A stretch of 57,861 bases of DNA from Chloroflexota bacterium (GTDB lineage: Bacteria > Chloroflexota > Limnocylindria > QHBO01), in NCBI GenBank assembly GCA_038040195.1, contig JBBPIR010000001.1, positions 750,036-807,896 of the forward strand, given 5' to 3'. Numbering within the stretch: the first letter of the stretch is position 1; each line of letters starts with the position of its first letter. The position numbers and the translations under genes are program-made. The notes under the pieces are model-generated. The model was not told where the DNA came from. It saw nothing but the letters and a program-made list of their open reading frames with translations, and searched no databases. Below, in pieces: positions 7,895-15,926 of this stretch.

Positions 7895-9951
7895 GCTTCC
7901 GGCGCGACCGCCGTCATACGGTCGCGGATGCGCTCCGCGGCGGCCTCGTCGTTGAGCCGATTGGCGGCCCGCAGTGCGCGCAGCCACAGACGACCGGCTT
8001 CGTCATCGGCGCCCAGCTCGGCGGCCCGTTCGGCGCCACGTTCGAGGTACTCGAGCGCCTTGCCCAGGTCGTGAGCCCGGGCATAGTGATGGGCGACTTC
8101 CTCCAGGTGGCTGTCCAGGGCAGCCGCGTACCGCGCTTCGCAGGCGCGGGCGGTAGCCAGGTGCAGCTCGGCCCGCCGGGCATCGGTCAAGGTGCCCAGG
8201 ACGGCTTCGTGAAGCAGGCCATGTCGAAACTCGTAGGTCGGGTCCGGATAGCGTCCCCGTTCGACGATGATCCCGCCGCGCAGCAGCGCCTCGAGGGCGG
8301 GGTCGACCTCGTCGACCACTCCCTCCAGGATGGTGCGGCTGAACTGACGGCCGATCACCGCCGCCGCTTCAGTGACCCCGCGCACCTCGGCGGGGAGATG
8401 GTCGATCCGGGCCACCAGCAACCCCTCCAGCGCTGGCGGCAGGACATTGCGGGGGACGGTCAGGGTCCACGCTTCGTGATGCGCCAGCGCGCCGGTCTCC
8501 TGCAGGCGAGCCAGCAGCTCCTCGAGGAACAGCGGATTGCCCTCGCTGACTTCGGCCAGGGTGCGGCGCGTCCCGGGATCCAACCCCTCCCCAGGTACGA
8601 GGAGGGTCGCCAGCTCCTCCGCAGCCGCGAGGTGGAGGGGCGGCAGGTCGACGCTGGTCAACCGGTGGCTGAAGTCGGTGAGGGCCTGGGTGCGCAGTGC
8701 CCAGCCAGCCGTCCCGGTGTCAGGCCGCAGGGTCAGCATCAGGCCGATCGGTGCCCGATCGGTCAGGGCCATCACATCGATCGCCAGCTCAGCCGATGAC
8801 TCGTCGGCCCAGTTGACATCCTCCACCGCGACAGCCAGCGGCCCATTGGCGGCCAACGACCGCAACCATCCGACGTACGCGGCCCGCAATCGGGCGGCCA
8901 GCTCGGGCGGGGACAGCTCCGTCAGCACGGCCTCGGCATCGGCATCCAGGCGGATGCCCAGGAGGCGGGCCAGCTCAGGGAGCCGATCGGCGCCGTCAGC
9001 ACCCAGCCGGGCCCGGAGACGGGTCCGGACGGCCAGGTCGGGCTCTCCGTCAGGGATGCCCAACCAACCCCGCAGCATCTCGACGAACGGCCCAAAGGGC
9101 GAGCGGGCGCCATACGACAGGCAGTGCCCCTCGAGCCAGGTCATCCGCCCTTGACTGAGGCGGCGCATCTCGGCCAGGAGGCGCGTCTTGCCGAGGCCGG
9201 CTTCACCGACGATGAGCACCACCTGGCCCTGGCCAGCGGTCAGCTGGTCAAGCGTCGTCGTCAGGCGTGCGAGCTCGACGTCGCGCCCGACCAATGGGCG
9301 GTCAGCCGCCGGGCCGCCAGCGGCCGGGGCTCCAGGAGTTGGCGCTCCTGCAGCCGGGGCTCCAGGAGTTGGGGTCGCCGATTGCGGGCCGATCAGCCTC
9401 CAGGCCTTCACCGGCTCCTCGCGGCCCTTGACGTGCAGCGGCCCGAGAGGCTGGGTGATGAAGCGGCCGGCGAGACGCCGCGCGGTGGCCTCCCCGACCG
9501 CGATCGTCCCCGGCTCGGCGGCTGCCTCGAGCCGCGCGGCGATATTTGTCGCATCCCCCAGGGCCACGGTCTGCGGGTCCGCTGCCCCAACCATCCCCAC
9601 GCCCGCCTGGCCGCTGTTCACCCCCACCCGCACTCCCAGGCCGGCGATGCCCCACGCGGCCTCCACTTCTCGGCCATACGCCGCCATCAGGTCGATGATT
9701 CGCAATGCCGCCCGCGCGGCGCGCTCCGGATCGTCCTCGTGGGCTGTCGGAACGCCGAAGTACGCGCAGATGCCGTCGCCCTGGTAGGCCTGCACGGTGC
9801 CACCGAAATCCTCGACCGCGCCGCTCATGCGGGTGACGCACTCGCCGATGAGCGCCTTGACCTCGTCCGGCGCCAGGCGCTCCCCGAGGCCGGTGGATCC
9901 GGTGATGTCGGCAAAGAGGGCAGTGATGGGGCGCAGCTGATCGGCGGTCAT
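7891..9951 (-). CDS. Class III adenylate/guanylate cyclase fused to AAA-type ATPase
   Basis: 686 residues. The N-terminal cyclase domain (1 to about 185) has both metal aspartates (LFADITGST and YQGDGICAYFG) and the transition-state Asn/Arg in GDATNIAARLE, so it looks catalytically active. An Ala/Pro/Gly-repeat linker (about 190-215, TPGAPAAGAPTPGAPAAG) leads to an ATPase with Walker A GEAGLGKT and the RPLVGRDVELARL entry typical of LuxR/MalT-like STAND ATPases. The C-terminus is helical, TPR-like. Probably makes cyclic nucleotide in response to a protein or ATP state. It lies 3 nt after the threonine dehydratase gene in one operon. Confidence 0.9.
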   Translation of the reverse strand: MTADQLRPITALFADITGSTGLGERLAPDEVKALIGECVTRMSGAVEDFGGTVQAYQGDGICAYFGVPTAHEDDPERAARAALRIIDLMAAYGREVEAAWGIAGLGVRVGVNSGQAGVGMVGAADPQTVALGDATNIAARLEAAAEPGTIAVGEATARRLAGRFITQPLGPLHVKGREEPVKAWRLIGPQSATPTPGAPAAGAPTPGAPAAGGPAADRPLVGRDVELARLTTTLDQLTAGQGQVVLIVGEAGLGKTRLLAEMRRLSQGRMTWLEGHCLSYGARSPFGPFVEMLRGWLGIPDGEPDLAVRTRLRARLGADGADRLPELARLLGIRLDADAEAVLTELSPPELAARLRAAYVGWLRSLAANGPLAVAVEDVNWADESSAELAIDVMALTDRAPIGLMLTLRPDTGTAGWALRTQALTDFSHRLTSVDLPPLHLAAAEELATLLVPGEGLDPGTRRTLAEVSEGNPLFLEELLARLQETGALAHHEAWTLTVPRNVLPPALEGLLVARIDHLPAEVRGVTEAAAVIGRQFSRTILEGVVDEVDPALEALLRGGIIVERGRYPDPTYEFRHGLLHEAVLGTLTDARRAELHLATARACEARYAAALDSHLEEVAHHYARAHDLGKALEYLERGAERAAELGADDEAGRLWLRALRAANRLNDEAAAERIRDRMTAVAPEA

Positions 9952-9954
9952 GCC

Positions 9955-10905
9955 CTACCGGCCTCCGGCCAGGATGGACCGATACTGCTCCGGATCGACG
10001 TTGCCGCCGCTCAGCACGATGACGCGTGGCGGGTGGACCGGCCCAGCGGCGCCGGTCAGGTGTGCGGCCATGCTGGCCGCGCCCGACGGCTCGATCACCA
10101 GTCGGGCCCGGAGTGCCAGCTGACGCATGGCCTCGCGCATGTCGTCGTCCGAGACGGTCACGATATCGTCGACGAGGGCCTGGATGTGCGCCCAGGGAAG
10201 GTTCCCGAGGCGGTTCACGCGCAGGCCGTCGGCAATCGTCTGGTGCGTGCGCTCGGTCGGCCAGGCTCGGACCTCGCCCGCGGCCAGGGATTCGCGCGCA
10301 TCGGCCGCATCTTCCGGCTCGACCCCGACGATCCGGGCCTTGGGCGCCAGCGCCTTCACCGCCGCCGCGATGCCGCTGATCAGGCCACCACCGCTGATCG
10401 GAACGAGCACCTCCCCGACGTTCGGCAGATCCTCCACGATCTCCAGGCCGCAGGTTCCCTGGCCGGCGATGATCTCGGGGTCGTCGTAGGGCGCGACCAT
10501 CGTCAGGCCGCGCTCCGCCGCCAGGTTCTCGGCGAGTGCCCGCCTGGCGTCGTTGCCGGGTGCGGCCAGAATCAGCTCGGCGCCGTCGGCTCGCACCCGG
10601 TCGATCTTCAGCGACGGAGCGTCCTCGGGCATCACGATTACGGCGTGGATTCCCAGCAGCCGCGCCGCCCTTGCCACCGCCTGCGCATGGTTGCCCGAGG
10701 AGTAGGTGATCACGCCAGCAGAGCGTTCATCATCGGTCAGCGTGGACAGCCGGAAGTAGGCGCCGCGCATCTTGAACGCGCCCACCGGTTGCAGGCTCTC
10801 CGGCTTGAGCCAGACCCCGTCTTCCCAGGGCAGCAACGGGGTGCGGACCGCCACCCCCCGGATCTGCTCAGCGGCGAACCGAATGCGCTCCAGCGGGACA
10901 AGCAT
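9955..10905 (-). CDS. Threonine ammonia-lyase, short form (PLP-dependent)
   Basis: 316 residues, the length of catabolic or serine/threonine dehydratases without the ACT regulatory domain of biosynthetic IlvA. Motifs: GAFKMRGAY (Schiff-base lysine, about 45), SSGNHAQAVA, ISGGGLISGIA (phosphate-binding glycine loop) and VLSGGNVD near the end. It converts threonine (or serine) to 2-oxobutyrate (or pyruvate) plus ammonia. The -10 box TAGCAT lies 6 nt before the ATG. It is transcribed with the cyclase downstream, an odd pairing. Serine racemase or another fold-II enzyme remains possible. Confidence 0.88.
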   Translation of the reverse strand: MLVPLERIRFAAEQIRGVAVRTPLLPWEDGVWLKPESLQPVGAFKMRGAYFRLSTLTDDERSAGVITYSSGNHAQAVARAARLLGIHAVIVMPEDAPSLKIDRVRADGAELILAAPGNDARRALAENLAAERGLTMVAPYDDPEIIAGQGTCGLEIVEDLPNVGEVLVPISGGGLISGIAAAVKALAPKARIVGVEPEDAADARESLAAGEVRAWPTERTHQTIADGLRVNRLGNLPWAHIQALVDDIVTVSDDDMREAMRQLALRARLVIEPSGAASMAAHLTGAAGPVHPPRVIVLSGGNVDPEQYRSILAGGR

Positions 10906-10911
10906 GCGAGG

Positions 10912-10917
10912 ATGCTA
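10912..10917 (-). promoter_or_regulatory. -10 box TAGCAT for threonine dehydratase operon
   Basis: TANNNT 6 nt before ATG 10905 on the minus strand; leaderless geometry. Confidence 0.55.
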
Positions 10918-11027
10918 GACGGATGAGAAACCAACCGTCCGCCTGCCCGGCCACGCCACCACGGGCGTGCTCACGCGGGTCGATGCCGGGACTGCCCTCC
11001 AAGCCCGCTGAACCTCCGGCGCCGCGA

Positions 11028-11609
11028 ATGCCACGATGGGCGCGGCCCGCGCGCCGCTCGCGAGTGGCCACCGTGGTCGCCGTCGCGCTGCTGGGACTCG
11101 CGGCCTGCAACCTCGGTTCGCCGGCAGCAAGCGTCGCGCCCACGCCGACGCCCAATTCTTCGTCGGCCGCAGCGTCCCTGGACTGCGAAGAGCCGAATCT
11201 CCTGAGTCCGCAGGGCAGTCGGGTGGACCTGACCGGGACCTGGACGGGTGGCTCGACCCTGTTCTACGTCCGCCAGGTCGGCCAGTGCGTGTGGTGGATT
11301 GGGCTCAGCAACTGGCCGGGACAGTCACCGGGAGACTTCTTTTCGAACACCTTCGCGGGGCGGCTGGGCGTCGAAGGCCCCGATTACGTCGTTCGCGGCG
11401 AGTGGGCAAGCATCATCCGGCCCAGCTCCGGGATGGCATACAACCCCCCATATGAGCGTCTCATCGCATTCGAGGTCGTGTTCGAGACGGTCGGGGGGAC
11501 GGAAACCATCGTCCTGCGGGGCCTGCGAATGTCGGAACTGGCGCCCACGGACTGGTACGCCCGGGACCTAACGAGAACCGGCCCCCTCCCCGATACGCAG
11601 ACGCCATGA
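11028..11609 (+). CDS. Small lipoprotein, family A paralogue
   Basis: 193 residues from ATG 11028, which gives MPRWARPARRSRVATVVAV then LLGLAAC, a good lipoprotein signal; an earlier ATG at 10923 would add an unlikely 35-residue hydrophilic tail. After a Ser/Pro/Thr linker come LDCEEPNLLSPQGSRVDL, TGTWTGG, LFYVRQVGQCVWWIGLS, FSNTFAGRLG and VVRGEWASI. This is the least diverged copy of the family core, resembling, from memory, a widespread small domain with G-T-W, YYIRQxGxxVWW and FxGxIxGxxIxGxW strands. Two mature cysteines only. It is followed by a fragment of hppD rather than by a terminator. Confidence 0.8.
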   Translation: MPRWARPARRSRVATVVAVALLGLAACNLGSPAASVAPTPTPNSSSAAASLDCEEPNLLSPQGSRVDLTGTWTGGSTLFYVRQVGQCVWWIGLSNWPGQSPGDFFSNTFAGRLGVEGPDYVVRGEWASIIRPSSGMAYNPPYERLIAFEVVFETVGGTETIVLRGLRMSELAPTDWYARDLTRTGPLPDTQTP

Positions 11610-11639
11610 CCTGCGAATTGGCGACGTCTACATCGTACC

Positions 11640-11745
11640 CACGCGGATCGAAAGAGAAGAACCTGGGCCGATCCTGGATGGGCTTGGTGAAGATCTGGAG
11701 CAGGTAGTCTTCCTTGTGGCGGGTCGGCTTCGATCCCTGACCAGC
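11640..11745 (-). pseudogene. Detached 3' fragment of hppD
   Basis: Reading the minus strand gives HKEDYLLQIFTKPIQDRPRF followed by FSFDPRGY, which matches the C-terminal region of the intact HPPD at 13031-14158 (DEEGYLLQIFTKPIQDRPTF, FFEIIERHGSRGF). Bases 11666-11703 are identical to 13146-13183 over 38 nt; flanks on both sides are related but decayed. No start, no N-terminal domains and no iron ligands before it. It sits after one lipoprotein gene exactly as real hppD sits after the lipoprotein gene ending at 13028, so it probably came from a segmental duplication of a lipoprotein-hppD junction. Confidence 0.8.
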
Positions 11746-11771
11746 TCCGCCGTCTTGACCCGGGCGAGGGC

Positions 11772-11777
11772 CATACT
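11772..11777 (+). promoter_or_regulatory. -10 box CATACT for lipoprotein gene 11785
   Basis: 7 nt before ATG 11785. The same CATACT box precedes the genes at 33995 and 37746. Confidence 0.5.
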
Positions 11778-11784
11778 CTGACGC

Positions 11785-12408
11785 ATGTGTGCAGGGCGCT
11801 GCCTCCTTCACGCCGCCGTTCTGGCGACCATAGTTCTCGCCGGGTGCGTCGGAGAGCCCGTTCGCTCGCCATCCCCAAGCACGTCGCCGATCTCAACCCA
11901 GCCAATCAGCGGCCATCTCCCGCCGGGGTGTGAGCCGAGCAACCTGCGAGGCCCGGACGGTCAGCCCGTAGACCTCACTGGCGCCTGGACCGGTCCGCAG
12001 TCGTGGGTGGGCTTTTTCCAGAGCCCGACCGAGACCACCTTTATCCGTCAGGTCGGCGATTGCGTGTGGGCCGCCATCATGGACGAGGAGTTCCGATCCG
12101 ACCCGAATTACGTCGGAGACTTTGAGCTACCGGCCGGCAACCTCGGCACCATGCGCGGGCAGGTCACCAACGATTTCGTGATTGAAGGCGAGTTGGTCTC
12201 CATACGGTTCGGATCCCCCCTGCCGCCGGCCGTGTTCGTCCAGATCAGGCTGCGCATTGAGTTCGACAAAGACGGCCGGATCCTGCTGCGCGAAGACCGC
12301 ACCCCGGGCGTGGGGCCCCGATGCTATTCCTTTGCCCAAGGAGAGCTCTTCTGTCCGATACCGGTGATTCTGTATCGCGTGGACGACCTTCCCGCCCCCG
12401 CCCCGTGA
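11785..12408 (+). CDS. Small lipoprotein, family B paralogue
   Basis: 207 residues. Signal peptide with LAGC lipobox (Cys 21), Ser/Pro/Thr linker, then LPPGCEPSNLRGPDGQPVDL, TGAWTG, TFIRQVGDCVWAAIMDEEF, LGTMRGQVTNDFVIEGELVS and a C-terminal LRIEFDKDGRILLREDRTPG followed by GPRCYS and LFCPIPVILYRVDDLP. Four mature cysteines, two in the core and two in the C-terminal hairpin, suggest two disulfides. Subfamily B has only this gene and the next, which starts inside its stop codon. Function unknown. Confidence 0.8.
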   Translation: MCAGRCLLHAAVLATIVLAGCVGEPVRSPSPSTSPISTQPISGHLPPGCEPSNLRGPDGQPVDLTGAWTGPQSWVGFFQSPTETTFIRQVGDCVWAAIMDEEFRSDPNYVGDFELPAGNLGTMRGQVTNDFVIEGELVSIRFGSPLPPAVFVQIRLRIEFDKDGRILLREDRTPGVGPRCYSFAQGELFCPIPVILYRVDDLPAPAP

Positions 12409-13028
12409 TGACCCCGGCGGGGAAGCGTGGCCTTCGCGCCGCGATCCTGGCGGCATCACTCCTTGCCGGGTGCGTCGCGGAGCCCGTTGGATCGCCTTCG
12501 CCAAGTACGCTGCCGACCTCAAGCCCGCCGATCAGCGGCCAGCTCGCTCCCGGGTGCGAGCCGATTGACTTGCGCGGCCCAGACGGTCAGCCGGTTGACC
12601 TGACCGGTGCCTGGCGCTCGCCACCCGACATCGGTTTTTTCTTCGGGAGCAGGGCGGAGACAACATGGATGCGCCAGATTGGCGATTGCGTAGCGGCGGC
12701 CATCCTGGATGAGAAGTTCCGGACGAATCCGGATGTCACCGGCAGCATCGGCACCATGCGTGGGCGGATCACGAGCGGATTCGTGCTTGAGGGTGAGCTG
12801 GTCGCCGTCAGATTCGACCCTGGGTACCTGTCGGAGCCCGCTGACCTCGCTCCGATCAGATTCCTCATCGAGTGGGATGCCAACGGGCGGATCTTGCTGC
12901 GGGAGGATCGCGACCCGCGAGTGGGAGGGCCTCGATGCTACTCCACCCCCCTAGGGAGGAACTGTCCTCCCCCTGTGATTCTCTATCGGGTCGAAGACTT
13001 ACCCGCGCTGACTCCGTCTCCGACCTAG
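12408..13028 (+). CDS. Small lipoprotein, family B paralogue
   Basis: 206 residues from ATG 12408, which overlaps the upstream stop as TGATG; this start gives MTPAGKRGLRAAILAASLLA then GC, a clear lipoprotein signal. The mature part parallels its neighbour: LAPGCEPIDLRGPDGQPVDL, TGAWRS, TWMRQIGDCVAAAILDEKF, IGTMRGRITSGFVLEGELVA, FLIEWDANGRILLREDRDP, GPRCYS, CPPPVILYRVEDLPA. Coupled translation implies both products are made together. Tail-to-tail with hppD, 2 nt apart. Confidence 0.8.
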   Translation: MTPAGKRGLRAAILAASLLAGCVAEPVGSPSPSTLPTSSPPISGQLAPGCEPIDLRGPDGQPVDLTGAWRSPPDIGFFFGSRAETTWMRQIGDCVAAAILDEKFRTNPDVTGSIGTMRGRITSGFVLEGELVAVRFDPGYLSEPADLAPIRFLIEWDANGRILLREDRDPRVGGPRCYSTPLGRNCPPPVILYRVEDLPALTPSPT

Positions 13029-13030
13029 GA

Positions 13031-14158
13031 CTAGAGGTTGCCGCGCTTGGCCTGCTCCATCTCGATGGCCTCGAACAGGGCCTTGAAGTTGCCCAGCCCG
13101 AACCCGCGCGATCCGTGGCGTTCGATGATTTCGAAGAAGAACGTCGGCCGATCCTGGATGGGCTTGGTGAAGATCTGGAGCAGATAGCCCTCTTCGTCGC
13201 GGTCGGCCTCGATCCCGAGCTCCTCGAGCGTGTCCATCGGTATGCCAACGTCGCCCACCCGATCCGGCAGCGCGGCGAAGTACTCGTGGGGTAGGCCCAG
13301 GAACTCGATTCCGCGGCCGCGCAAGGTACGAACCGTGCCCACGATGTCGGTCGTCAGCATGGCGATGTGCTGAGTGCCGGCGTCGAGGTAGTAGTCGATG
13401 AACTCCTGGATCTGGCTCTTGCGCTTGCCCTCGGCGGGCTCGTTGATCGGGAACTTGATCCGCCCGTCGCCGTTCTGCATGACCTTGCTCATCAGGGCGC
13501 TGTACTCGGTGTGCATCATCTTGTCGTCGAAGTGGACCAGCTGGCTGAACCCGAGAACCTCGCGGTAGAAGTCGGCGAACTTGTTCATGTCGCCCAGCGC
13601 CACGTTCCCGACGCAGTGGTCGATGTTGAGCAGGGTCTGACCCGTCCCCGGCGCTGCGGGGTCTTTGATCCGGTGGTAGCCAGGTGCATAGGTCCCCGCA
13701 TAGTCTCGGCGGTCGACGAAGCTGTGGACCACTTCTCCGTAGGTGTGGATCGCGGACGTGCGGAGGACACCCTTGTCGCCTGGGATCTCGGTAGGCGGCT
13801 GGGCTGAGCGGGCGCCGCGGGTGGTCGTCTCGCGCCATGCCGACTCCGCGTCATCGACCGCGAAGGCGATGTCCTTGACCCCGTCACCGTGCTTGCGGAC
13901 GTGCTCGGCGACCTCGCCCTCGGGACTGATGGGCGCCGTGATCACGAAGCGGATGTCGTTCTGGACCAGGACGTACGACGCGCGGTCGCGAACCCCGGTC
14001 TCCAGGCCCGCGTAGGCGACCGGAGTAAATCCCCACAGGGTGCGGAAGTAATGGGCCGCCTGCTTCGCGTTCCCGACCCAAAACTCGACGTGGTCAATGC
14101 CCTTGAGGGGCAGGAAGTCGGTCGTCTCGGCGGCGGGAGCCGGCTTCGTAGTGGTCAC
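13031..14158 (-). CDS. hppD: 4-hydroxyphenylpyruvate dioxygenase
   Basis: 375 residues from GTG 14158. Two vicinal-oxygen-chelate halves: GIDHVEFWVGNAKQAAHYF (about 20-40), then the catalytic half with the three iron ligands, His in NIDHCVGNV, His in AGTQHIAMLT and Glu in FFFEIIERHG, and the closing helix RGFGLGNFKALFEAIEMEQ. It turns 4-hydroxyphenylpyruvate into homogentisate in tyrosine breakdown; later pathway enzymes are not in the window. It is flanked on both sides by unrelated lipoprotein paralogues, and a copy of its 3' end lies at 11640-11745. Confidence 0.95.
   Translation of the reverse strand: MTTTKPAPAAETTDFLPLKGIDHVEFWVGNAKQAAHYFRTLWGFTPVAYAGLETGVRDRASYVLVQNDIRFVITAPISPEGEVAEHVRKHGDGVKDIAFAVDDAESAWRETTTRGARSAQPPTEIPGDKGVLRTSAIHTYGEVVHSFVDRRDYAGTYAPGYHRIKDPAAPGTGQTLLNIDHCVGNVALGDMNKFADFYREVLGFSQLVHFDDKMMHTEYSALMSKVMQNGDGRIKFPINEPAEGKRKSQIQEFIDYYLDAGTQHIAMLTTDIVGTVRTLRGRGIEFLGLPHEYFAALPDRVGDVGIPMDTLEELGIEADRDEEGYLLQIFTKPIQDRPTFFFEIIERHGSRGFGLGNFKALFEAIEMEQAKRGNL
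13146..13183. repeat. 38-nt direct repeat shared with 11666-11703
   Basis: Identical 38-nt block within hppD, encoding LLQIFTKPIQDRP. The second copy lies in the hppD fragment 1480 bp to the left in the same orientation. Confidence 0.85.
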
Positions 14159-14165
14159 GGCTCCG

Positions 14166-14171
14166 ATGGTA
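14166..14171 (-). promoter_or_regulatory. -10 box TACCAT for hppD
   Basis: 7 nt before GTG 14158 on the minus strand; no SD is visible. Confidence 0.55.
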
Positions 14172-14194
14172 CGCCCGCCGGTCGAATCGCGCCG

Positions 14195-14200
14195 TATCCT
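14195..14200 (+). promoter_or_regulatory. -10 box TATCCT for lipoprotein gene 14210
   Basis: 9 nt before ATG 14210; divergent to the hppD promoter within 51 bp. The same TATCCT box precedes the next two lipoprotein genes. Confidence 0.55.
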
Positions 14201-14209
14201 CAGTCGATC

Positions 14210-14740
14210 ATGCGATCAGCTGATTGGTTCGCGACGGCTGGCTTTGTCGCCCTGCTAGCCGGCTGCGCCCCGACGCCGACGCCATCGATCATCGGCCCTT
14301 CGCCCACCACGAATGGATCGAGCGCGTGTGCCGGCGTCGACCTGCGAGGCCCCGACGGCACAACCGTCAATCTGACCGGGACCTGGGAAGGCCTGAACAA
14401 TCTGTGGTTTGTGACGCAATCGGGCAGCTGCGTAACGATCGAAGGCCTCAGCGGGTACGGGGGAGAATCCATTGGAGAGAGTCACCGCTTCGTGTTCAGC
14501 GGCGACCTGCGCCCCGATTTCTCTGTAGTCGGGCGCTGGACCTGGACCTGGGTCCTGGATGCCCCCGGCCTTCCGCTGCATGGGGCAATTACGGACCTCG
14601 TGCTTCAGGTGGAGTTCGCGGAGGATGGTGAGACGACGATCGAGGTCCCGTCCGGGGTAATGGACTCCGACCCTTCGGAGCATTCGAATACGGTTCCGTT
14701 GGAGCGGACCAGCCTTCGTACCGAGTTTCCCCCGCACTAG
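14210..14740 (+). CDS. Small lipoprotein, family A paralogue
   Basis: 176 residues from ATG 14210. Signal MRSADWFATAGFVALLAGC (lipobox LAGC), linker, then SACAGVDLRGPDGTTVNL, TGTWEGLNNLWFVTQSGSC, GGESIGESHRFVFSGDL, FSVVGRWTWTW. Like the genes at 5754 and 11028 it has only two mature cysteines and the GES...F(S/V)G...GxW pattern of family A, and lacks the C-terminal cysteine hairpin. The frame stays open far upstream, but that part overlaps hppD. Function unknown. Confidence 0.8.
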   Translation: MRSADWFATAGFVALLAGCAPTPTPSIIGPSPTTNGSSACAGVDLRGPDGTTVNLTGTWEGLNNLWFVTQSGSCVTIEGLSGYGGESIGESHRFVFSGDLRPDFSVVGRWTWTWVLDAPGLPLHGAITDLVLQVEFAEDGETTIEVPSGVMDSDPSEHSNTVPLERTSLRTEFPPH

Positions 14741-14748
14741 GCCTGCCG

Positions 14749-14754
14749 TATCCT
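14749..14754 (+). promoter_or_regulatory. -10 box TATCCT for lipoprotein gene 14762
   Basis: 7 nt before ATG 14762. Confidence 0.55.
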
Positions 14755-14761
14755 CGGTCGC

Positions 14762-15331
14762 ATGTCCGTTCGAACGGCGTGGCTGCGGGCCCTCGTTGTT
14801 GCCGCCTGCCTGGTCGCCGCGTGCACACCCACCACCGCGCCTTCTTCAACTGTGCCTCCGACCGAGAGTCCCGCGGCGGAGGCGGGCAACCTGCCCCCCG
14901 GCTGCGAGCCCATCAACCTGCGATCCCCAGCCGGGGAAGCCGTCGATCTCGAGGGGATCTGGATCCAGGATGAGAAAGAAGGCCGTCAACCATCCACATG
15001 GTGGATCCGGGCCTTCGGGGATTGCGTCTGGGGCGCCGGCACCTACGATGTCTACACCGACGACGCGTTCCTGGCCCGAGCGGATTCCGTCCAGGCGCTC
15101 CAGGGCAGGCTGGGCACCGACTTCGTGATCGACGGCACGATCGTCCTCCTCGGCCCATACCCCGACTTCGCAGTGCCGCAATCCTTTGCCGAGGTCCGAC
15201 TGCTCATCGAGTTCGACGAAGCGGGCGAGATCACGCTCCGTGAGGACCGCGTCCCCGGCCTCCAGGGTCCCCGCTGTCCGGATCCGGTCGGGTACTGCCC
15301 TCCGCCGCTCCTGCTCCGACCAGACCGCTAA
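14762..15331 (+). CDS. Small lipoprotein, family C paralogue
   Basis: 189 residues. Lipobox VAAC (Cys 21), linker to residue 44, then PPGCEPINLRSPAGEAVDL (Cys 48), GIWIQDEKEG, STWWIRAFGDCVWGAG (Cys 88), LQGRLGTDFVIDGTIVLLG, VRLLIEFDEAGEITLREDR (141-163), GPRCPDPVGYCPP (Cys 172 and 179) and LLLRPDR. Family C differs from the others by the charged DEKEG insertion after the first strand and by the WWIR motif. Closest relatives are the next two genes. Likely a disulfide-stabilised surface domain; ligand unknown. Confidence 0.82.
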   Translation: MSVRTAWLRALVVAACLVAACTPTTAPSSTVPPTESPAAEAGNLPPGCEPINLRSPAGEAVDLEGIWIQDEKEGRQPSTWWIRAFGDCVWGAGTYDVYTDDAFLARADSVQALQGRLGTDFVIDGTIVLLGPYPDFAVPQSFAEVRLLIEFDEAGEITLREDRVPGLQGPRCPDPVGYCPPPLLLRPDR

Positions 15332-15344
15332 CGTCGGACTGGCC

Positions 15345-15350
15345 TATCCT
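15345..15350 (+). promoter_or_regulatory. -10 box TATCCT for lipoprotein gene 15357
   Basis: 6 nt before ATG 15357. Confidence 0.55.
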
Positions 15351-15356
15351 CGATCC

Positions 15357-15926
15357 ATGGCTGCTCGAACGGCGTTGCTGTGCGCCCTCGTCGGTTCCGC
15401 CTGCCTGCTCGCCGCGTGCACGCCCGCCTCCGGGCCTCCGACATCGGTGGTGCCGACCGAGAGCCCGGCGGCGGCGGTCAGCAATCTGCCCACGGGCTGC
15501 GAGCCGATCAACCTGCTGTCTCCCGCCGGGGAACCCGTCGATCTCAACGGAATCTGGATCCAGGATGACAAAGAGGGCCGTCTACCATCGAAATGGTGGA
15601 TCCAGACGCTCGGGGATTGCATCTGGGGCACCGGAATCTTCGATGACTACACCGAGGACCCACTCTTCGCCCTTTCGTTTTCCGTTCAGGGACTGCAGGG
15701 GAGAGTGGGCAACGACTTCGTAATCGACAGCACAATCGTCCTCCTCGGTCCACGCCCCACCATGGCGCTTCCGCAAACCCTCGCTGAGGTCCGACTGCTC
15801 ATCGAGTTCGACCCGGCGGGCCAGGTCACTCTCCGTGAGGACCGCATCCCCGGTGTCCAGGGTCCTCGGTGCCCCGAGCCTCTCGCCGTGTGCCCGCAGC
15901 CGCTCCTTCTCCGACCGAGCCGATGA
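15357..15926 (+). CDS. Small lipoprotein, family C paralogue
   Basis: 189 residues from ATG 15357 (MAARTALLCALVGSACLLAA then C). Same layout and length as the gene upstream: PTGCEPINLLSPAGEPVDL, GIWIQDDKEG, KWWIQTLGDCIWGTG, LQGRVGNDFVIDSTIVLLG, VRLLIEFDPAGQVTLREDR, GPRCPEPLAVCPQPLLLRPS. All four mature cysteines are kept. Differences cluster in the loop after GDC and in the last strand pair, as expected if the loops hold ligand specificity. The stop overlaps the next start (ATGA). Confidence 0.82.
   Translation: MAARTALLCALVGSACLLAACTPASGPPTSVVPTESPAAAVSNLPTGCEPINLLSPAGEPVDLNGIWIQDDKEGRLPSKWWIQTLGDCIWGTGIFDDYTEDPLFALSFSVQGLQGRVGNDFVIDSTIVLLGPRPTMALPQTLAEVRLLIEFDPAGQVTLREDRIPGVQGPRCPEPLAVCPQPLLLRPSR

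Noticed and set aside
9124-10926. Plus-strand frame of 600 codons
   Set aside because: Antisense to the cyclase and threonine dehydratase, both of which have full catalytic motifs.
10923-11027. N-terminal extension of lipoprotein gene 11028
   Set aside because: It would place 35 hydrophilic residues before the signal peptide; other family members start right at the signal.
11384-11905. Minus-strand frame as a possible new gene
   Set aside because: Only about 35 residues match HPPD; the rest is antisense of two lipoprotein genes. Annotated as an hppD fragment instead.
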